This document shows positions 30,815 through 34,400 of a stretch of DNA of 34,400 bases, piece after piece. The notes under the pieces are model-generated. The model made no database searches. It worked only from the letters and a program-made list of their open reading frames with translations, and was not told the origin of the DNA. Origin of the DNA: Rachicladosporium sp. CCFEE 5018 (taxonomy: Eukaryota; Ascomycota; Dothideomycetes; Cladosporiales; Cladosporiaceae); NCBI GenBank assembly GCA_002077045.2, contig KZ111154.1:804139-838538 (forward strand). Direction: 5' to 3'. A program made the translations under genes and the position numbers. The first letter of the stretch is position 1, and each line of letters begins with the position of its first letter.

Positions 30815-31635
30815 ATACCTGCGCGCGGGTTTAGATTCTGCATCGCCCGCGTGCTAAGCATGCAGTCCATATAGACTGCGCCGCAACCATGCCGTCGAAC
30901 GCCTCGATCACCGGGCACGATGACCTTGTCAGGCGTGTAAGTTGGTGAGGCCTTGCCGCTTCGAGCGTGAGCTGAACGCACAAGATAAGAGTGCGGTTTC
31001 AGATTGCGCATCGCATCGCCTGAGTGCTTTACCTTCACCACTAAGCAGCCCACTTGAGCTGCGCCGAAGTTCAGAGTCCGGACGCCTGTCAGACTAGTCC
31101 CCATGGTCATGGATATTTCGCGGCGGGGTACGCTGCATCCTACGGCGTGCTCACGACTAGGTGGTCAGATGATTGTCGTCGATCCATGCGACCGCTCTGC
31201 ACGGTGTTATAACACATGGAGCGGCTTGGAGAGGTATGAGCGTGCATGGCTGTGCCACATGCATGAACGAGAGCCATGGATATAGATAGACCTACATTAG
31301 ATTGCAGGTGGAGATTGTATGGGCGGCTGCTGAGGCGCGCTTTCGTACTGAGGCCTTGAAAGCTGCATTTCAAGTCTACCGAGCAGACGGAAGTGGTATC
31401 TCAGCCCGAGAAGCAGGTTCACCGATGGTCGATTGTGGCTGACAGTTGTCGCGCGGGAGAGATTCTAAAAGTTCGTTACGACCAAGTGAAGTTAGACGCA
31501 TAGACTTCCCGCCTCCCCGACCCGCCTTCCGTTGCGGTTTGCGATGACGTCCCTCACCAGCCACTGTGGAAGTGCACCTCTTTGCAACAGGGAATGATCA
31601 TTGGCATCACCTACGAATGATCACGTCACACAACG
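30815..31635. promoter_or_regulatory. Divergent spacer between dynamin-like and GRF zinc-finger genes
   Basis: This 821-bp spacer is single-copy in the window and holds both promoters. A minus-strand frame of 118 codons (31110-30754) crosses it but has no recognised motif. Two imperfect direct repeats lie near 30826-30892 and 30993-31073 (shared core like GTTT-AGATT-TGCATCGC, then CTGCGCCG). No TATA box or RNA gene is confidently seen. Confidence 0.45.
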
Positions 31636-32850
31636 ATGTTCCGCGGTCGCTCTACCACGCGCGGGAGCAGCACTCGAGGCTCGCGCGGCAACTCCTACGC
31701 CCGCCGTGGCGGCGCACCCAAGCGCACTTCTAGCCCCAAAGGTCTCTTCGCTGACGGGATATGGCAATGCAACTGCGACCCTCGACTTCCGGCAGAGCAC
31801 TTCAAAGTGAAGAAAGAGGGCAAGAACCAAGGGCGTTGGTTCTACACTTGCCAGACCTCCGAGCCGCAGAGATGTGGCTTCTTTCTGTGGGACGAGGATG
31901 CCAAGATTCGAGAGGAGGGTGCAGTGCTGGGCAATAGTCGCACGGAGCCGGAGATGCGGAGAGAGGCCGAAGGGCAGACGACGTGGGGTCCTGCGAGGGG
32001 AGGGATGTTTGGCAATGTGGACCCGATCAGTGGGCGGGCGCGTACGCAGAGGGAGATGGACGATGATGAGTCGACTGAAGCTGGGAGTCCACCGCCGCTG
32101 TATAGTACACAGCCGGCAGTGCAGGCTGCTAACAAGCGCTCGGCTACGACTGCTGGCTTTGGTGACAACGATTTCGATGACTTCTTGGACTGGCCGCTCA
32201 CTGGGCAGGACGAGGATGCTATGGCTAAAGCAGCCGACGCAGCGACCTCATTCACCACGCCGCACAAGGCGCAGAAGCAAGGTGTGTACGATACACCGGC
32301 GACGACCGCGGGGAAAGCAAAGAGGCACCTCCCATGGCTGGCCGAGGCATCTGGCAATGCGCAACAGCTGCAATCAGACTACTTCAATACTCCCTCGAAG
32401 CCATCGGTCATGCCACCACTTCACTTCCCCAACCAAGTCGCCGCGCAAGCTGGACCTCAGACTCCATCTATCGACCCCGTCGTGCCATTGATCCCCCCGA
32501 AAGCAACTTCGCCACCCACCCGCCACGTGGACCCTCTGCTGCACCCCGCATCGACCTCAGATCTCGCTGCGTCAGCGCTGTCCATACTCTCAAACACAAT
32601 TATACCACCAGAGCCGCTTGCACAGCTACGCGCACTACTCAACCAGCACGATCTGAAGACCCAGGGGATCATCAAGGGTCGGAACATCACGCGACTGGGG
32701 CTGAAAGCCAAGGATGCGAGGATCGCGGAGCTGCAGGCTAGAATTGCGAGTCTAGAAGCGGAGAGGGAGGTCGACAGGGGAGTCATTCGAAGCTTGAGAT
32801 GGCAGAGGGAAGTCGGTGGGACTGAGAACGGAGATGGGGAGGAATTGTGA
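31636..32850 (+). CDS. GRF-type zinc-finger protein with C-terminal coiled coil
   Basis: An intronless protein of 404 residues. The N-terminus is Arg/Gly/Ser-rich (RGRSTTRGSSTRGSRG), a possible RNA- or DNA-contacting or nuclear-targeting tail. A GRF zinc finger occupies about 44-86: C45-x-C47, GRWFYTC72 and C80-GFFLWDED. GRF fingers bind single-stranded nucleic acid and occur in TOP3A, NEIL3 and APE2-type proteins. Here no nuclease or topoisomerase domain accompanies it. The middle is low-complexity, with acidic FDDFLDWPL (about 180-188), Pro-rich stretches and DYFNTPSKP. Residues ~355-395 form a predicted coiled coil (LKAKDARIAELQARIASLEAER). A nuclear DNA-repair or chromatin adaptor role is inference from the finger only. 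Confidence 0.85.
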   Translation: MFRGRSTTRGSSTRGSRGNSYARRGGAPKRTSSPKGLFADGIWQCNCDPRLPAEHFKVKKEGKNQGRWFYTCQTSEPQRCGFFLWDEDAKIREEGAVLGNSRTEPEMRREAEGQTTWGPARGGMFGNVDPISGRARTQREMDDDESTEAGSPPPLYSTQPAVQAANKRSATTAGFGDNDFDDFLDWPLTGQDEDAMAKAADAATSFTTPHKAQKQGVYDTPATTAGKAKRHLPWLAEASGNAQQLQSDYFNTPSKPSVMPPLHFPNQVAAQAGPQTPSIDPVVPLIPPKATSPPTRHVDPLLHPASTSDLAASALSILSNTIIPPEPLAQLRALLNQHDLKTQGIIKGRNITRLGLKAKDARIAELQARIASLEAEREVDRGVIRSLRWQREVGGTENGDGEEL

Positions 32851-33015
32851 CCATCACTTGACCCTCGTGAACCGCAATGAAGGGCAACGGGGAGTCATCA
32901 GGCGGTATGTTGATTTTTGAGATACCCACGGAATTGAAACGCGCGAATGCGCTGGTTGACTATGTACAAAGAAGCCGAAATGCTACTCTACATGATACGT
33001 TCTACAATGGATTGC
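32851..33015. other. Short convergent spacer between the two zinc-finger genes
   Basis: 165 bp separates the GRF stop codon and the C2H2 stop codon. It should carry both terminators/polyadenylation sites. Nothing else was seen. Confidence 0.5.
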
Positions 33016-34386
33016 CTACATAAATCCACTCCCCTGCAAAACGCCAGGCGCAGACATGCTGTGCTCCATCAACGGCGCTCGGAAGCTTGTGAAGTCCATG
33101 TTCCACCCCGAAAGCTCAAAGTTGAAGTCATCGAAGTTATCCGCCTGCGGGAGAGCATAGGCCTGCAGACCCAGCGCTTGCGTGCAGAAAGCTTCTTGCT
33201 GTGCATCGAAGGCGGGCATCTGGAGGAAGGTCGGGTCGATGGTCGTCGCAGCGGTGTACCTAGCAGCCGAGGCGAGATGAGGAATCGGTGTGGCCGTGCG
33301 CAACACAGTCATGATTTCCTGCTCGGTCTTGACGGCTTCGCCTTCGACGTCTTCCTCCTCATCATCCTCTGCTTCTTCATCCTGCGAAACCTCTTGGCTA
33401 CTACTGCCGCTGTCGGCGGCAGGTCCAGTGGCGATGACCTCCCTCAGCCACCCCTCTGACTTCAGCAACTCGATGCTGGGCCAATCTCCACCCGCTTTGC
33501 CGGCCCTTTTCTCTTCTACCTCTCCCCTCGCCCTTCGTCCGCGCTTTCGTGGGTTGAAATGAGCTCGCCTCAAGTGCGCAGCAGCATTGTAGTAGACGTT
33601 ATACTCTTTGCGCTGCTTACACTGCTTGCAGATTCCGAGTCCCTTCGGCGGAGTCAACGACGATTCGACAGGTTGAACGCAGATCCAAACGCGACGAGAG
33701 GAGGTATGAGCGCGATCCTGATGGCGGCGAAGCTCGTGATCGCCTCGGAAGCCGGGATACGGTTGCGGGCAGAGGGTACAGAGTAATTTTGACTGAGCGG
33801 GACGATTGTACGGCAGCTTCGGGAGGGCCTGTTTCGGGGCTGCATTGGTTGGTGGCAGCGGTATGCTCGGGCGAGGTTGCGACTTGGGCAACAATATTTG
33901 GCTGTTGCCATTGTCGATCTGACGCCGTCGACGTTCGGCGGCTTTCTGTTGCGAGTTGTTGGATGAATTCGTCGAGGAAGCCGAAGTCGCACTGTCATAG
34001 CTCGACGTGCTCAAGGTACTTTCTTGCGAGTCGCTGCGCTGCATAGTCGCAGCATGCGACGGTGAGATGTTCTTGTTCCCGCTTGCTTGCATCGACCCTG
34101 ATTGATCTGCGTTACTGATAAAGGAAGTTCCAGCGGGATCAAAACAGAAATTTTCACTACCGAATGCGCAGCCCATGCTAGCGAGCAGATCGTTCTCGTC
34201 GATCGTGCTACTGTCATACCTTGCAGTAGCTTGCAGAGCATCGCTACTCTGCTGCCTTGCAGTGCTAGTGCTAATGGCTGATGCAGTCATAGATGACGGG
34301 CAAAGAGAGTCTTGCTGCTGATCAAACTGGAAAGAGAACGAAGAATCATCTGCAAAAGGAAGAGAGTTCGACCCCATTCGAAGCAT
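33016..34386 (-). CDS. Fungal C2H2 zinc-finger transcription-factor-like protein
   Basis: 456 residues from ATG 34386, although the frame stays open to the window edge, so the true start may lie upstream. A long Ser/Thr/Gln-rich N-terminus (1-150) leads to a basic patch (ERRRRQ, 151-156). The first finger-like unit is C203-x2-C206 with H217/H222/H227. The second is C253-x2-C256 with H271-x4-H276 in the block CKQC...YYNAAAHLRRAHFNPRKRGRR. The latter block is characteristic of a widespread fungal family that I know only by its pattern. After it comes an acidic run (QDEEAEDDEEEDVEGE, about 335-350) and a C-terminus rich in Phe, Asp and Gln that could be an activation region. A nuclear transcriptional regulator is the best reading; target genes are unknown. 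Confidence 0.83.
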   Translation of the reverse strand: MLRMGSNSLPFADDSSFSFQFDQQQDSLCPSSMTASAISTSTARQQSSDALQATARYDSSTIDENDLLASMGCAFGSENFCFDPAGTSFISNADQSGSMQASGNKNISPSHAATMQRSDSQESTLSTSSYDSATSASSTNSSNNSQQKAAERRRRQIDNGNSQILLPKSQPRPSIPLPPTNAAPKQALPKLPYNRPAQSKLLCTLCPQPYPGFRGDHELRRHQDRAHTSSRRVWICVQPVESSLTPPKGLGICKQCKQRKEYNVYYNAAAHLRRAHFNPRKRGRRARGEVEEKRAGKAGGDWPSIELLKSEGWLREVIATGPAADSGSSSQEVSQDEEAEDDEEEDVEGEAVKTEQEIMTVLRTATPIPHLASAARYTAATTIDPTFLQMPAFDAQQEAFCTQALGLQAYALPQADNFDDFNFELSGWNMDFTSFRAPLMEHSMSAPGVLQGSGFM

Positions 34387-34400
34387 GCCTAGACCTTCGA

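Noticed and set aside
30754..31110. 118-codon minus-strand frame upstream of the dynamin-like gene
   Set aside because: No domain or coherent composition; it contains the imperfect repeat and part of the provisional first exon in another frame, so it is more likely promoter DNA.
1..34400. Transposon or insertion element as the cause of the duplication
   Set aside because: No transposase, reverse transcriptase, terminal inverted repeats, long terminal repeats or target-site duplication seen at the unit edges.
1..34400. tRNA, rRNA or CRISPR-type arrays
   Set aside because: No cloverleaf-like B-box, rRNA-like stretch or regularly spaced short repeats were noticed by reading; a tRNAscan/Infernal run would be needed to exclude small RNAs fully.
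1..34400. Secondary-metabolite cluster
   Set aside because: The oxidoreductase and zinc-finger proteins alone might hint at one, but there is no polyketide synthase, NRPS, terpene cyclase or P450, and the other genes are housekeeping.

Overview
The window is nuclear DNA from a filamentous ascomycete, most likely a Dothideomycete. Short introns (about 45-116 bp) with GT-AG ends and CTAAC/CTGAC-like branch points, fungal protein families (GT15 mannosyltransferase, Prp4, Ptc7-type phosphatase, fungal C2H2 and GRF zinc-finger proteins) and compact mixed-strand gene order all support this. A Teratosphaeriaceae-type black yeast with a hybrid or duplicated genome (for example Hortaea-like) would fit the duplicated structure, but that placement is inference.

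Layout. A unit of about 14.7 kb is present twice in the same orientation: positions 1-14657 (copy 1) and 14758-29431 (copy 2). A run of 100 N, i.e. a scaffold gap, lies between them. Both copies carry, in order: a large PfkB-like/AAA/RyR fusion protein (+), an MDR-type NADP oxidoreductase (-), a Ptc7-like PP2C phosphatase (-), the U4/U6 snRNP protein Prp4 (+), a secreted GH63-like glycosidase with a discoidin-like C-terminus (+), a GT15 mannosyltransferase (+), and a dynamin-like GTPase (-). Copy 1 stops at the gap inside the dynamin gene. Copy 2 runs on into a single-copy flank (29432-34400) with the rest of the dynamin gene, a GRF zinc-finger protein (+) and a C2H2 zinc-finger protein (-).

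The two copies begin at the same base and are near-identical at both ends, while the middle is a mosaic of near-identical and strongly diverged stretches. This looks like two haplotypes or homeologues of one locus placed head to tail by the assembler, although a true tandem duplication cannot be excluded from sequence alone. Copy 1 of the dynamin gene carries a 13-nt net deletion that shifts the frame.

The most unusual gene is the first. It joins a ribokinase-like domain, a P-loop AAA-like domain with a degenerate Walker B, and a C-terminal RyR (ryanodine-receptor-type) domain, an architecture I associate with bacterial proteins of unknown, possibly nucleotide-signalling or conflict, function. 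Its 3' third differs between copies at many sites, all synonymous, so the protein is under strong constraint. The remaining genes are housekeeping or cell-wall/secretory functions and do not form an obvious pathway cluster. The neighbouring secreted glycosidase and GT15 enzyme both plausibly act in mannose-related glycan chemistry.
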